DNA of 64,000 nt, from positions 971,459-1,035,458 of the forward strand of contig NZ_JAIUDA010000001.1 of the NCBI RefSeq assembly GCF_020179835.1, given 5' to 3'. Below the pieces are notes generated by a model. The model was given only the letters and a program-made list of their open reading frames with translations. It was not told the DNA's origin and searched no databases. A program made the position numbers and the translations under genes. Positions 39,522 through 49,941 of this stretch are shown here, piece after piece (position 1 is the first letter of the stretch; every line of letters begins with the position of its first letter). The stretch comes from Pantoea sp. alder81. GTDB lineage: Bacteria; Pseudomonadota; Gammaproteobacteria; Enterobacterales; Enterobacteriaceae.

Positions 39522-42500
39522 TCAGCCAATCTGTTCCATCGCCTGCACAATACGCTTATCAGAAATGGGATAAGGTGTGCCCAACTGCTGGGCAAAGTAG
39601 CTAATGCGTAACTCCTCCAGCATCCAGCGAATCGCCTGAACTTCAGCATCATCCTGGCGCTGTGGCGGCAGTTTATTGCGCCATGCTTGCCACGCCTGCT
39701 CTGTCGCCTGCACTTTCAGCATGCGCGCGCGATCGCTGTAAGGGTCGGTCGGCAATTTTTCCAGACGACGCTCGATACCCTGTAAATAGCGCAATGTATC
39801 GCCCAGGTGTTGATAGCCATTGCCGGTAACAAAGCCGCGGTAAACCAGACCACTCATCTGCGCTTTAATATCAGACAGTGCCAACGCCAGCGTCATATCG
39901 ACACGGCCTTTCAGGAACTTGTTGATATTGAACACACTGGTCAGAATCTGCTCGACCTGTTTGGCGATGGTCACCACGGTTTCATTCAATTCAGCACGCA
40001 CTTTGTCGCGTAGCTGCTCGAAGTTCTCCTGTTGCCACGCCGGTCCGCCCGCTTCCGCCATCAATTTATCGATACCACAAGCGATACAGTCATCAATCAG
40101 ATCCAGTACTTTGCCGTACGGATTGAAGTACAAGCCGAGCTTGGCTTTGTTTGGCAGTTTCTCGTGCAGATATTTGATCGGCGACGGGATGTTTAACAGC
40201 AACAAGCGACGCTGACCGCGCCACATCATTTTCTGCTGCTCCAGTTCATTATCGAACAGGCGAATGGCAACACTGTCTTTTTCATCGACCAGCGCGGGCC
40301 AGGCTTTAACCTGATAGCTGCCGCGCTTCTGCTCGTAGCTCTGCGGCAAATCACCAAAGCTCCAGATGTGCAGTCCGCTCTGCTCCAGCCCATCATCCGC
40401 GACTTTCGACAGCGTTTCCTGCACCTTGCCTTTCAACACCTGCTTCAGTTGATGCAGATCTTTGCCTTCCTGCAGCTTGCGATTGTGTTCATCCACAATG
40501 CGGAAGGTCATTTTCAGGTGATCGGGCACCTGATCCCACTGCCAGGCTTCACGATCAATTGTCACGCCGGTCATGCGGCGGAACTCGCGCTCCAGCGCAT
40601 CCAGTAGCGGTAACTCCATCGCTTTAACACGACCAAGGAAAGCTTCTGCGTAGTTCGGTGCAGGCACCAGATTGCGTCGCGTTGGTTTTGGCAGCGATTT
40701 AATCAGTGCAATCACCAACTCACGGCGCACGCCGGGGATTTGCCACTCAAAACCACCTTCTTCGACCTGATTGAGCAACGGCAGCGGAATGTGGACGGTA
40801 ACACCATCGGCATCCGCCCCCGGTTCAAACTGATAGCTCAGTTTCAGCTTCAGGTTGCCCTGATGCCAGAAGTTCGGGTAATCAAGCTGGCTGACTTTAT
40901 CGGCGCCATCTTTGATCAGCATCTGCTTATCAAAACTGAGCAAGTCAGGATTGTCTTTGCTCGCCTGTTTCCACCAGCTGTCAAAGTGGCGCGCGGAGAC
41001 CACGTCAGCGCCGATGCGGCGATCGTAGAAAGCAAACAGCGTTTCATCATCGACCAGAATGTCACGACGACGTGATTTGTGTTCCAGATCTTCTACTTCA
41101 CTGCGCAATTTCAGGTTGTTACGCAGGAACGCATGACGCGTCTGCCAGTCTCCTTCCACTAACGCGTGACGGATAAACAGTTCACGGCTGAGTGGCGCAT
41201 CGATTTGGCTGTAGTTAACCTTGCGCGCCTGCACAATCGCCAGGCCATAAAGCGTGACTTTTTCTGTCGCCATCACCGCACCCTGGGCTTTCTCCCAGTG
41301 CGGTTCGCTGTAGCTGCGTTTGATCAGGTGCTGTGCCAGCGGTTCAATCCATTCCGGATCGATACGCGCGGCCACGCGGCCCCACAAGCGGCTGGTTTCC
41401 ACCAGTTCCGCCACCATGGTCCACTTCGGCGGCTTCTTAAACAGGCCGGAGCCGGGGAAGATGGAGAAGCGGGCATTGCGCGCGCCGGTGAATTCCTGCT
41501 TCTCATTATCTTTCTGACCAATATGCGACAGCAAACCGGTCAATAAGGCGCAGTGGACTTCACGATAGGGTGCGGGCTCGCTGTTAACTGGCATGCCCTG
41601 TTCGCGCACCACCTGACGCAGCTGCGTGTAAATATCCTGCCATTCACGTACGCGCAGATAGTTGAGGAAGTCGGTTTTACACTGGCGGCGGAAATGATTG
41701 CCCGACAGCGCTTTTTGCTGCTCCTGCAGGTAGTTCCACAGATTCACGAAAGAGAGGAAATCCGACTCTTTATCGGCAAAGCGACGGTGTTTCTCATCGG
41801 ATGCCTGCTGTTTTTCACTCGGGCGCTCGCGCGGATCCTGAATGGATAAGGCCGCGGTGATGATCATCGCTTCACGCACGCAGCCGAACTTTTGCGCTTC
41901 CAATACCATGCGCGCCAGACGCGGATCCACCGGCAATTGTGCCAGCTGGCGGCCAGAGGTAGTCAGCTTGTAGGTTTCATCCTCACTCAGCGTGATGGCG
42001 CCCAGCTCTTCCAGCAGACGTACGCCATCCTGAATGTTGCGCTTGTCTGGCGCTTCAACAAACGGGAACGCAGCAATATCGCCGAGACCGAGCGCGGTCA
42101 TCTGCAAAATCACGGATGCCAGATTGGTACGCAGAATTTCCGGATCGGTAAACGCTGGACGGCTAAGGAAATCGTCCTCTGAATAGAGACGAATACAGAT
42201 CCCTTCCGACACACGACCGCAACGCCCTTTACGCTGGTTAGCAGACGCTTGCGAAACCGGTTCGATCGGCAGGCGCTGCACCTTAGTGCGATAGCTGTAG
42301 CGACTGATACGCGCAGTGCCGGGATCGATGACGTATTTAATGCCCGGTACGGTTAGTGAAGTCTCGGCCACGTTGGTCGCCAGCACGATGCGGCGCCCGC
42401 TGTGTGACTGAAACACCCGGTTCTGCTCGGCATTCGACAGCCGTGCATACAGCGGTAAAATTTCGGTGTGCGGGATATCGCGCTTCATCAACGCATCGGC

Positions 42501-43418
42501 GGTATCGCGGATTTCACGCTCGCCACTCATAAAGATCAGGATATCACCGCGGCTCTCGTGACCTAACTCATCGACGGCGTCAAAAATCGCCTGCAGCTGA
42601 TCGCGATCGGTATCATCCGCGTCTTCCACAATCGGGCGATAGCGCACTTCTACCGGATAGGTGCGACCTGAGACTTCAATTACGGGCGCATTATTGAAGT
42701 GGCGTGAGAAACGCTGCGGGTCAATGGTCGCCGAGGTGATGATCACTTTCAAATCGGGACGGCGCGGCAGCAACTCGCGCAGGTAGCCCAGCAGAAAATC
42801 GATGTTCAGGCTGCGTTCATGCGCTTCATCAATAATGATGGTGTCATATTGCAGCAACTGACGATCCTGCTGGATTTCCGCCAGTAAAATACCGTCGGTC
42901 ATCAACTTCACTTGCGTCGTGTCGCTGACCTGATCGTTAAAGCGCACCTTATAACCGATAGTGCCTCCGAGCGAGGTTTCCAGCTCATCAGCAATACGGT
43001 TGGCGACGGTGCGCGCCGCCAGTCGGCGTGGCTGCGTATGACCAATCAACCCTTTCACACCACGCCCGAGCGCCAGACAAATCTTCGGCAGCTGGGTGGT
43101 TTTCCCTGAACCGGTTTCCCCGGCCACAATCACCACCTGATGATCGCGAATCGCCTCTGCAATCTCTTGCTGTTTCTGACTGACCGGCAGGTTTTCCGGG
43201 AAGGTGATGCGTGGCGTGGCCGCCGTACGCTGAGCGATACGCAGTTCAGCAGCCGCAAATTCGGCTTCTAATTCTGTGGCAATGCCCTGCTGCGCCGCAG
43301 GATTTTTTGCCTTCGCTGCGCCATGCAGACGGCGCTGCAAGCGCTGGCGATCGCGCAGCGTCAGATTATCGAGCCGCGACCAGAGCGGCGCCAAAGGGGA
43401 GGTTTGGGATGATGACAT
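39522..43418 (-). CDS. hrpA: ATP-dependent RNA helicase HrpA
   Basis: 1298-aa DEAH-box helicase; E. coli HrpA is 1300 aa. Motif I is VAGETGSGKTTQLPK, motif II IIIDEAHERSLN, motif III ITSATID and motif VI QRKGRCGR; helicase-associated, OB-fold and the long C-terminal HrpA-specific domain are complete. HrpA has been linked to mRNA processing of fimbrial operons and to rescue of stalled ribosomes. It is divergent from azoR. Confidence 0.97.
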   Translation of the reverse strand: MSSSQTSPLAPLWSRLDNLTLRDRQRLQRRLHGAAKAKNPAAQQGIATELEAEFAAAELRIAQRTAATPRITFPENLPVSQKQQEIAEAIRDHQVVIVAGETGSGKTTQLPKICLALGRGVKGLIGHTQPRRLAARTVANRIADELETSLGGTIGYKVRFNDQVSDTTQVKLMTDGILLAEIQQDRQLLQYDTIIIDEAHERSLNIDFLLGYLRELLPRRPDLKVIITSATIDPQRFSRHFNNAPVIEVSGRTYPVEVRYRPIVEDADDTDRDQLQAIFDAVDELGHESRGDILIFMSGEREIRDTADALMKRDIPHTEILPLYARLSNAEQNRVFQSHSGRRIVLATNVAETSLTVPGIKYVIDPGTARISRYSYRTKVQRLPIEPVSQASANQRKGRCGRVSEGICIRLYSEDDFLSRPAFTDPEILRTNLASVILQMTALGLGDIAAFPFVEAPDKRNIQDGVRLLEELGAITLSEDETYKLTTSGRQLAQLPVDPRLARMVLEAQKFGCVREAMIITAALSIQDPRERPSEKQQASDEKHRRFADKESDFLSFVNLWNYLQEQQKALSGNHFRRQCKTDFLNYLRVREWQDIYTQLRQVVREQGMPVNSEPAPYREVHCALLTGLLSHIGQKDNEKQEFTGARNARFSIFPGSGLFKKPPKWTMVAELVETSRLWGRVAARIDPEWIEPLAQHLIKRSYSEPHWEKAQGAVMATEKVTLYGLAIVQARKVNYSQIDAPLSRELFIRHALVEGDWQTRHAFLRNNLKLRSEVEDLEHKSRRRDILVDDETLFAFYDRRIGADVVSARHFDSWWKQASKDNPDLLSFDKQMLIKDGADKVSQLDYPNFWHQGNLKLKLSYQFEPGADADGVTVHIPLPLLNQVEEGGFEWQIPGVRRELVIALIKSLPKPTRRNLVPAPNYAEAFLGRVKAMELPLLDALEREFRRMTGVTIDREAWQWDQVPDHLKMTFRIVDEHNRKLQEGKDLHQLKQVLKGKVQETLSKVADDGLEQSGLHIWSFGDLPQSYEQKRGSYQVKAWPALVDEKDSVAIRLFDNELEQQKMMWRGQRRLLLLNIPSPIKYLHEKLPNKAKLGLYFNPYGKVLDLIDDCIACGIDKLMAEAGGPAWQQENFEQLRDKVRAELNETVVTIAKQVEQILTSVFNINKFLKGRVDMTLALALSDIKAQMSGLVYRGFVTGNGYQHLGDTLRYLQGIERRLEKLPTDPYSDRARMLKVQATEQAWQAWRNKLPPQRQDDAEVQAIRWMLEELRISYFAQQLGTPYPISDKRIVQAMEQIG

Positions 43419-43637
43419 AGTAATGCGTTACCTGTTGTCGCGGCGAGCCTGGCAAAATGCGCTCTATACCGGCTGAAATTTCCCGGCGGATTCAATCAAT
43501 TATTGCCCGGCATGATAGCACACTCTGGAAAACCTCACCTGACCGGACGTGCGACCTTATTCAATAATTTCGAACATAGGTCTCGAAATATTGCGCTTTT
43601 ACCTCGCGGAGGAACTCCGTAGAGTGTAACGCATTGA

Positions 43638-44273
<636 letters not shown>

Positions 44274-44323
44274 TCTTAAGAACGTGATGAATACCCGAGA
44301 ATAATGGGTATGATGCCATCTTT

Positions 44324-44350
44324 GCCGGGCCTGAGTGCCCGGCTTTTTTA
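44324..44350 (+). terminator. Terminator after azoR
   Basis: GCCGGGC (44324-44330) pairs with GCCCGGC (44337-44343), loop of 6 nt, then TTTTTT. Confidence 0.9.
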
Positions 44351-44377
44351 TGGCTGTGACTCACATAATGATGGGTT

Positions 44378-44698
44378 TTACTTACGTAACCACTGCCCGT
44401 TAATGCCGCGCACATATTCCCCGCTACCCGCACGACTCACCAGCTTCTCGCCCGCAATACGTGCCACTTCGCTGGTGGTTAGATTGTTCTGCTGCGCGAC
44501 GCGCTGATACTGCTGCGTGCGGCCATCGTTTATCCGCTTCACCAGCGCCAGGGTTTCATCATCCTGCTGGCGTGCCGCAACATAACCACTGAGTGTTTCA
44601 CCCAGACGCCCCTGTTGGCGTGCTTCGTCCAGCGTCAGCGCCCAGGCTGAAGGCACCAACAGCAGCGCCAGCATTAATGCCATCGCTTTTGATTTCAT
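44378..44698 (-). CDS. ydbL: YdbL, DUF1318 periplasmic protein
   Basis: 106-aa exported protein. A signal peptide (MKSKAMALMLALLLVPSAWA) precedes a DUF1318 domain with LTLDEARQQGRLGETLSGYV and QNNLTTSEVARIAGEKLVSR. The ATG at 44698 is preferred; the upstream ATG at 44713 overlaps ynbE. In E. coli YdbL modulates the YdbH-YnbE intermembrane system. Last gene of ydbH-ynbE-ydbL. Confidence 0.92.
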   Translation of the reverse strand: MKSKAMALMLALLLVPSAWALTLDEARQQGRLGETLSGYVAARQQDDETLALVKRINDGRTQQYQRVAQQNNLTTSEVARIAGEKLVSRAGSGEYVRGINGQWLRK

Positions 44699-44709
44699 CC
44701 TGCCGCTCC

Positions 44710-44898
44710 TCAAAACAGACCGCTCTGGTTTTTCAGCAGCGCTTCCACATCTTTATCTACCTTGATGTGGATTTCATGTTCGATCTTCACGTTCATATTG
44801 ATGGTGATCGGCTCTTTCGGCGCCGCCACTTCAATACGCGGCACGCAACCGATCAGCGGCAGTCCAGCTGCCAACACCAGCAATGCCCTGAGGCTCAT
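44710..44898 (-). CDS. ynbE: YnbE, small outer-membrane lipoprotein
   Basis: 62-aa lipoprotein with a lipobox LIGC at residues 15-18 and a short beta-rich tail, ITINMNVKIEHEIHIKVDKD. In E. coli YnbE multimerises and joins YdbH to form an envelope-spanning bridge for lipid homeostasis. Its start overlaps the ydbH stop by 4 nt, so production is coupled. Confidence 0.93.
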   Translation of the reverse strand: MSLRALLVLAAGLPLIGCVPRIEVAAPKEPITINMNVKIEHEIHIKVDKDVEALLKNQSGLF

Positions 44899-47513
44899 GG
44901 TTGGGGATCCTTCTTCGATGGCAGGGTGGCATTTTGTTCCACCCAGGATTGCAAATTATCGCCAAAGCGCAAACTGCGCCACAGCTGGAAAAGATTTTCC
45001 TGATGCCGATAGTTGAGGTTAATCGACTGCCGGCGATTACTAAACTGGCTGGTGCCCTTCACTTCCGACTGCATCGTGAGGTTGCCGAAGTTATCGAGGT
45101 CCAATGTGGCCCACGAACGGGAAATCTCCATGTAGCGCAGCCAGTCCATAGCGGCACCCGCAGCAAAGTTATTACTGACAATGGCATCGGCCATATCTTT
45201 ATCCATGCGGAAGGTCAGCGGGCCGCTGTTGGCGATCCAGCCTTTTTCAATCAACCATTGCGGATTATTCACCCACAGCGGCAGCTCGCCGTTTACTTTG
45301 CCCGACATGGCGAACTGCTTGGGTTTGATCGCCGTGATCAGCTTGCTGAGGTTGATTTCACGCAGTGAAACGCGCGCGGGTTCATGCTGCGGCATGCGCA
45401 GTTCAGGCATGCTAACGTGGCCGCCTAAAAGATCGAGATTTACATTACTCAGCGTCAGCGGCTGGCGCTCTTGCCATGGATAGTGGCCCTGCAGATCGGC
45501 GGTAATATTCTGCAACGCAAACTGGTTTTTCACTTCGGCGATGCGCAGTGAAACCGGACCACGTAGGCCTAACTGCCACTGATGGTCTTTCAGACGGAAC
45601 GGCAACGTAAAGTCGATGCCATTGATCTCACTGTCTGGCATCCACACACTGCCCTTTTTCACCGCCCAGAAACCACCGGCTTCGAAGCCCTGTTTCGACG
45701 CCGCAGAAAACGCCATTTGTGCCCGCAGTTCACCCGACTGAATGCGCATCTTCAAATCGCTGCTGAGCAACGGCTGAAACACCGTTAGTGATTGAGCTGG
45801 CCACCAGGCTTCACCGCGCAGACGTTCACCATCCCAGCGACCATGCACCCGCACCGGGCCAATATCCTCAGCGGTTAACTGCCCACGCCAGATAAAGCGA
45901 CTCGGATCGCTGCCTTTGGCCTCGAAGCTCAATTCCGAAGGCGGCAGCCAGCCGCCATAGCTGAACTGCGTCTGACCTGACTTCAAGGTAAAACCACCGT
46001 TAAACGCCGGATGCGCGACGTCTCGCTGCCAGCGGACCGGTGCGGTTAGGGTCAGGCGCGGTTTATCAACCTGCACCATGCCATAGGCTAATTGATCAAA
46101 GCCGGTGTTGAGTGTGTCCAGACTGATTAACGTATCCTGCCAGCTACCCGTGCCCTTCACATCCCATTTGGCATTGAGCGGCTGCATCTCGCCATCGCCC
46201 CAGTATCGCCAGTTCCAGCGCCCGCTGTCTGGCCAGAAATCGCTGGCGCGGCCATCAAGATGCAGCGTAAAGCGCCCGAAACTGGGATCGTGAGCTTTTA
46301 GAATGGCTTGTAATCTGCCATTGATACCGCGCGAGGCAAGCGTCACGCCGGCTAACGGCCAGCGCGCTTCATCCACTTCCAGCGTCGACAGTAAGCGACC
46401 GCGCAAACGCAGCAGTGCACCTTGTTTAAGGCTGACCTGCGGGTCGGTCAGCATGCCGTGCAGCACACCCGGCATGCTGCCAAACAGTTGCAGATCGGCA
46501 AATTTACTTTCACCCGTGAGCTGGAACGGCAAGTTGCTGTCGGTCAGGCTCAGGTTGCCGGGTCCGATACTTAACACCAGATTACCCTTACCGCCACGTC
46601 CCTGAGTTAGCAGGTTAAATCGTCCGCTGACCTGGGTGTTTTCCAGTCCCTGTTGCCAGTTGTCCAGCGTGAGCGCCAAACCACCCGACAGCGGCTGATC
46701 GGCTTGTGGCCAGCGCCAATGTCCCTGGCTGATACGAATCTGCTGCGCATCGACCTGCCACGGTAACTGCAACAACGGCTGATCGTCGCCCTGCTGATTC
46801 ACCACCAGCGTGCCCTGCTGCTGCTGCCAGTTAAGCGTCACCGCCAGCGGCTGCGGCCACTGCGCCAGATTGACATCACCGCTAAGTTCGCCTGCAACCG
46901 GTAAACCGTTGGCAAAGGTGGGCAGCGTCAGTTCACCGTGCAAATCGAGTGGTTTAGGAAGTAAAGGATGACTGAACTGAAGTTGTGCTATCTGCAGTTG
47001 TTGCCCCTGCAAACGCGCATCAAGCTGGAGGTTATCGCCCTGATAATGCAACTGCTGGACGCTTTTATCGAGGCTGAGATCAAAACGACCGGCATATTGC
47101 TGCCAGGGTAAAATACTCAGTTGCTCCAGATGGATATCGGCGCCCGGTAGCATCTGCTGCCATTCAGCCAGACTGCGCGGTGCACCGCTGGCATCGTTCT
47201 GCGGCAGAGCTTGCAGGCAATCGCTGTTGAGCTGTACGGCCTGCGCACTGAGCTGCCAGCGTCGATGTTGCCAACCCAGCGCCACATCTTTGACATTCGC
47301 CAGTTCGCAATCACCGGCCAGATAGCGTACCGCCGGAAAATGCACGCCGCCGTTATGCCAGCGCGGTGAACCAGTCAGTTCCACACGGGTATTTTCCGGC
47401 AGCCAGATGCCCGCCAGACGCGGCAGCCATTGCGTCAGCGTCAGCAGCAATCCCAATAGCAGCAGTATCAGCGCCAGTAGCGCAGCAAGAGTTCGACGGA
47501 GGCCCCGCGTCAT
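44895..47513 (-). CDS. ydbH: YdbH, AsmA-like intermembrane lipid-transport protein
   Basis: 872-aa protein anchored by one N-terminal helix (LAALLALILLLLGLLLTLTQ) with a long periplasmic beta-groove region rich in Leu/Gln/Trp repeats. It is one of the AsmA-like trio with TamB and YhdP that share phospholipid movement to the outer membrane. E. coli YdbH is of like size. First gene of a three-gene operon with ynbE and ydbL. Confidence 0.94.
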   Translation of the reverse strand: MTRGLRRTLAALLALILLLLGLLLTLTQWLPRLAGIWLPENTRVELTGSPRWHNGGVHFPAVRYLAGDCELANVKDVALGWQHRRWQLSAQAVQLNSDCLQALPQNDASGAPRSLAEWQQMLPGADIHLEQLSILPWQQYAGRFDLSLDKSVQQLHYQGDNLQLDARLQGQQLQIAQLQFSHPLLPKPLDLHGELTLPTFANGLPVAGELSGDVNLAQWPQPLAVTLNWQQQQGTLVVNQQGDDQPLLQLPWQVDAQQIRISQGHWRWPQADQPLSGGLALTLDNWQQGLENTQVSGRFNLLTQGRGGKGNLVLSIGPGNLSLTDSNLPFQLTGESKFADLQLFGSMPGVLHGMLTDPQVSLKQGALLRLRGRLLSTLEVDEARWPLAGVTLASRGINGRLQAILKAHDPSFGRFTLHLDGRASDFWPDSGRWNWRYWGDGEMQPLNAKWDVKGTGSWQDTLISLDTLNTGFDQLAYGMVQVDKPRLTLTAPVRWQRDVAHPAFNGGFTLKSGQTQFSYGGWLPPSELSFEAKGSDPSRFIWRGQLTAEDIGPVRVHGRWDGERLRGEAWWPAQSLTVFQPLLSSDLKMRIQSGELRAQMAFSAASKQGFEAGGFWAVKKGSVWMPDSEINGIDFTLPFRLKDHQWQLGLRGPVSLRIAEVKNQFALQNITADLQGHYPWQERQPLTLSNVNLDLLGGHVSMPELRMPQHEPARVSLREINLSKLITAIKPKQFAMSGKVNGELPLWVNNPQWLIEKGWIANSGPLTFRMDKDMADAIVSNNFAAGAAMDWLRYMEISRSWATLDLDNFGNLTMQSEVKGTSQFSNRRQSINLNYRHQENLFQLWRSLRFGDNLQSWVEQNATLPSKKDPQP

Positions 47514-47678
47514 GGCAGCTAACTATCCTGTTCTTTACGCAATCCTGACGGAGATGATGTCATGTTATGCCCGGCAAATGAAGGTGTTAGCTATATAGCC
47601 TGGCTGAAGATCAGCAAAATGATGCAGAAAACGTTATTCTGTGATGATACCGACATGACATTTTTCAGGAGCGAAACA

Positions 47679-48671
47679 ATGAAAGTTGCGGTTTACAGTA
47701 CCAAACACTACGACCAGAAATACTTTGAACACGTCAATGCCAACTTTGGATTTGAGTTGCAGTTCTTTGACTTCCTGCTGAGTGAAACCACGGCCAAAAA
47801 TGCTGCGGGCTGCGATGCCGTCTGCATTTTCGTTAATGACGATGGCAGTAAAGCGGTACTGGAAGAACTGGCTGCGCTGGGCGTCAAGACTATCGCGCTA
47901 CGCTGCGCCGGGTTCAATAATGTCGATCTCGAAGCAGCCGAAGCGCTCGGTCTGCAGGTGGTGCGCGTACCGGCCTACTCGCCGGAAGCGGTGGCTGAAC
48001 ACGCAGTGGGTTTGATGATGACGCTGAACCGCCGCATTCACCGCGCCTATCAACGCACGCGTGATGCTAACTTCTCGCTGGATGGCCTGACCGGCTTCAA
48101 TATGCACGGCAAAACCGCGGGTGTAGTTGGCACCGGCAAAATCGGTGTGGCAACCATGCGAATTTTGAAAGGCTTTGGCATGCGCCTGCTGGCGTTTGAT
48201 CCCTACCCAAGCGCGGCAGCCCAGGAGCTGGGGGCAGAATATGTCGACCTGAAAACGCTGTTTGCTGAATCTGATGTCATCACATTGCACTGCCCGATGA
48301 CGCCAGAAAACCATCACTTATTAAATGCGCACGCGTTTAGCCAGATGAAAGATGGCGTGATGATCATTAACACCAGTCGCGGTGGTTTAATTGATTCGCA
48401 GGCCGCGATTGATGCGCTCAAGCAGCAGAAAATTGGATCGCTGGGGATGGACGTGTACGAAAACGAGCGCGATCTGTTCTTTGAAGATAAGTCCAATGAC
48501 GTGATACAGGACGATATTTTCCGTCGCCTGTCAGCCTGCCATAACGTGTTGTTCACCGGCCATCAGGCATTTCTGACTGCCGAAGCCCTGACGGCAATTT
48601 CCGAAACCACGCTCAGCAATTTGCAGCAGCTTGAACGTGGCGAAACCTGCCCGAATCAGGTGAAAGCGTAA
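47679..48671 (+). CDS. ldhA: D-lactate dehydrogenase LdhA
   Basis: 330-aa NAD-dependent fermentative D-lactate dehydrogenase, close to the E. coli length (329). The ATG at 47679 follows AGGAG and gives MKVAVYSTKHYDQKYFEHVN, the known start; an ATG at 47562 would add 39 residues. The NAD fold has VVGTGKIGVATM; catalytic Arg is in INTSRGGLID and His in FTGHQAFLT. It reduces pyruvate to D-lactate in anaerobic or acid growth. Confidence 0.97.
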   Translation: MKVAVYSTKHYDQKYFEHVNANFGFELQFFDFLLSETTAKNAAGCDAVCIFVNDDGSKAVLEELAALGVKTIALRCAGFNNVDLEAAEALGLQVVRVPAYSPEAVAEHAVGLMMTLNRRIHRAYQRTRDANFSLDGLTGFNMHGKTAGVVGTGKIGVATMRILKGFGMRLLAFDPYPSAAAQELGAEYVDLKTLFAESDVITLHCPMTPENHHLLNAHAFSQMKDGVMIINTSRGGLIDSQAAIDALKQQKIGSLGMDVYENERDLFFEDKSNDVIQDDIFRRLSACHNVLFTGHQAFLTAEALTAISETTLSNLQQLERGETCPNQVKA

Positions 48672-48687
48672 AGATGTGGCGCCTGCC

Positions 48688-48960
48688 TCAGCGGGCGCAC
48701 TGTCCACCCATCAACGCCTGCTCGTCACAACGACGGCCGTTGGCTAACTGACACATGCCAATACGCGATCCATCCAGCTGACGTGAAAACGCCAGTGTTC
48801 CCCCGGCATTGTTGCAATTCACTTCGGCCATAGATGCCATGATGACATGCGGTTGAACGTGTGCTGCGGTAGCCTGTTGCGGTGGTTCATCATCACTGTT
48901 GCTGCTGCAGGCAGAAAGTAACAGTGCTGCACCGGCCAGCATTAAGGTAGCGGCTTTCAT
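48688..48960 (-). CDS. ydbJ: YdbJ-like DUF333 lipoprotein
   Basis: 90-aa lipoprotein. The signal and lipobox are MKAATLMLAGAALLLSAC with Cys18; the mature part carries the DUF333 pattern VNCNNAGGTLAFSRQLDGSR with GMCQLANGRRCDEQALMGGQ and four conserved Cys. E. coli has hslJ between ldhA and ydbJ; it is absent here. The ATG at 48960 is chosen because longer starts would place the signal peptide inside the protein. Confidence 0.88.
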   Translation of the reverse strand: MKAATLMLAGAALLLSACSSNSDDEPPQQATAAHVQPHVIMASMAEVNCNNAGGTLAFSRQLDGSRIGMCQLANGRRCDEQALMGGQCAR

Positions 48961-49148
48961 CGGTCGGGCTCCGGGGAGTTGGGCGTAAAAGAGGCACCAG
49001 CATATGTCAGGTGCCATCAGGGGTCGATAGGCGACACAGCTTTTTACAAAATTTATTATCGCCTTTTGCAAGCAGAATTATCCTGATTGGACCTGATAAA
49101 CCTTTTCTGACCGAAACATTCCTATTTTTCAATGCATAAGGAGGAATC

Positions 49149-49805
49149 ATGCTAACGGACATGTTAATCCGTATCGCGCTTGCTGGAATACTGGGTGGAT
49201 TGATTGGCCTTGAACGTCAAATGCGCGCCAAAGAGGCCGGTTTGCGCACCCATATTTTGGTCGGTATTGGCAGTGCCATGTTTATGCTGGTGTCGAAATA
49301 TGGCTTTTCAGACATGCTGGATAGCGATCATGTGGCGCTCGATCCCAGCCGAATTGCCGCGCAGGTGGTCAGTGGGATGGGCTTCCTCGGTGCCGGCACC
49401 ATTATCATTCAAAAACAAGTGGTCAAGGGTTTAACCACCGCAGCAGGATTGTGGGTCACCGCAGCCATTGGTTTGGTCATTGGTAGCGGCATGTACGAGA
49501 TTGGTATTTATGGCACGGTGTTAGCGCTGGTGGTGTTAGAAACTTTCCGTCGTATTAGTCACTGGTTGATTGGCCGACACCATACGTTGATGGTGCACCT
49601 TAAACCGAAGAGCGTGCCGTTGGTGTTGCTGGTGCTACAACGCGAAAATATCCGCTACGGTCATATCGCCGTGGTGAACCGGGATGAAGATAATGGCCTG
49701 TGTGAACTGAGCGTTGAAGTGACATTGTCACGTAGCGCCGCTATTCACACCATCTACGATAAAGTGATGGAAATCAAAGGCGTTCAATCCTTAGAAATGA
49801 TGTAA
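49149..49805 (+). CDS. MgtC/SapB family membrane protein
   Basis: 218-aa protein. Four to five N-terminal helices include the MgtC signature GGLIGLERQMRAKEAGLRTH and VVSGMGFLGAGTIII; a C-terminal cytoplasmic ACT-like domain of about 80 residues follows. True MgtC inhibits the F-ATPase and aids growth at low magnesium; other members have different or unknown roles, so the family name only is given. AGGAGG precedes the ATG. Confidence 0.9.
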   Translation: MLTDMLIRIALAGILGGLIGLERQMRAKEAGLRTHILVGIGSAMFMLVSKYGFSDMLDSDHVALDPSRIAAQVVSGMGFLGAGTIIIQKQVVKGLTTAAGLWVTAAIGLVIGSGMYEIGIYGTVLALVVLETFRRISHWLIGRHHTLMVHLKPKSVPLVLLVLQRENIRYGHIAVVNRDEDNGLCELSVEVTLSRSAAIHTIYDKVMEIKGVQSLEMM

Positions 49806-49941
49806 AAATCGACAACCTTAGATGACAGTGCGTTCACCTGTCGCCAACACACAGATGAAAAAGTCTGGCCAAATCGCTTTGCTAAACTGAATCATTACCC
49901 CCGTAAACTTTCGGGTTTCTCAGCGTAGCAAAGGACGATTT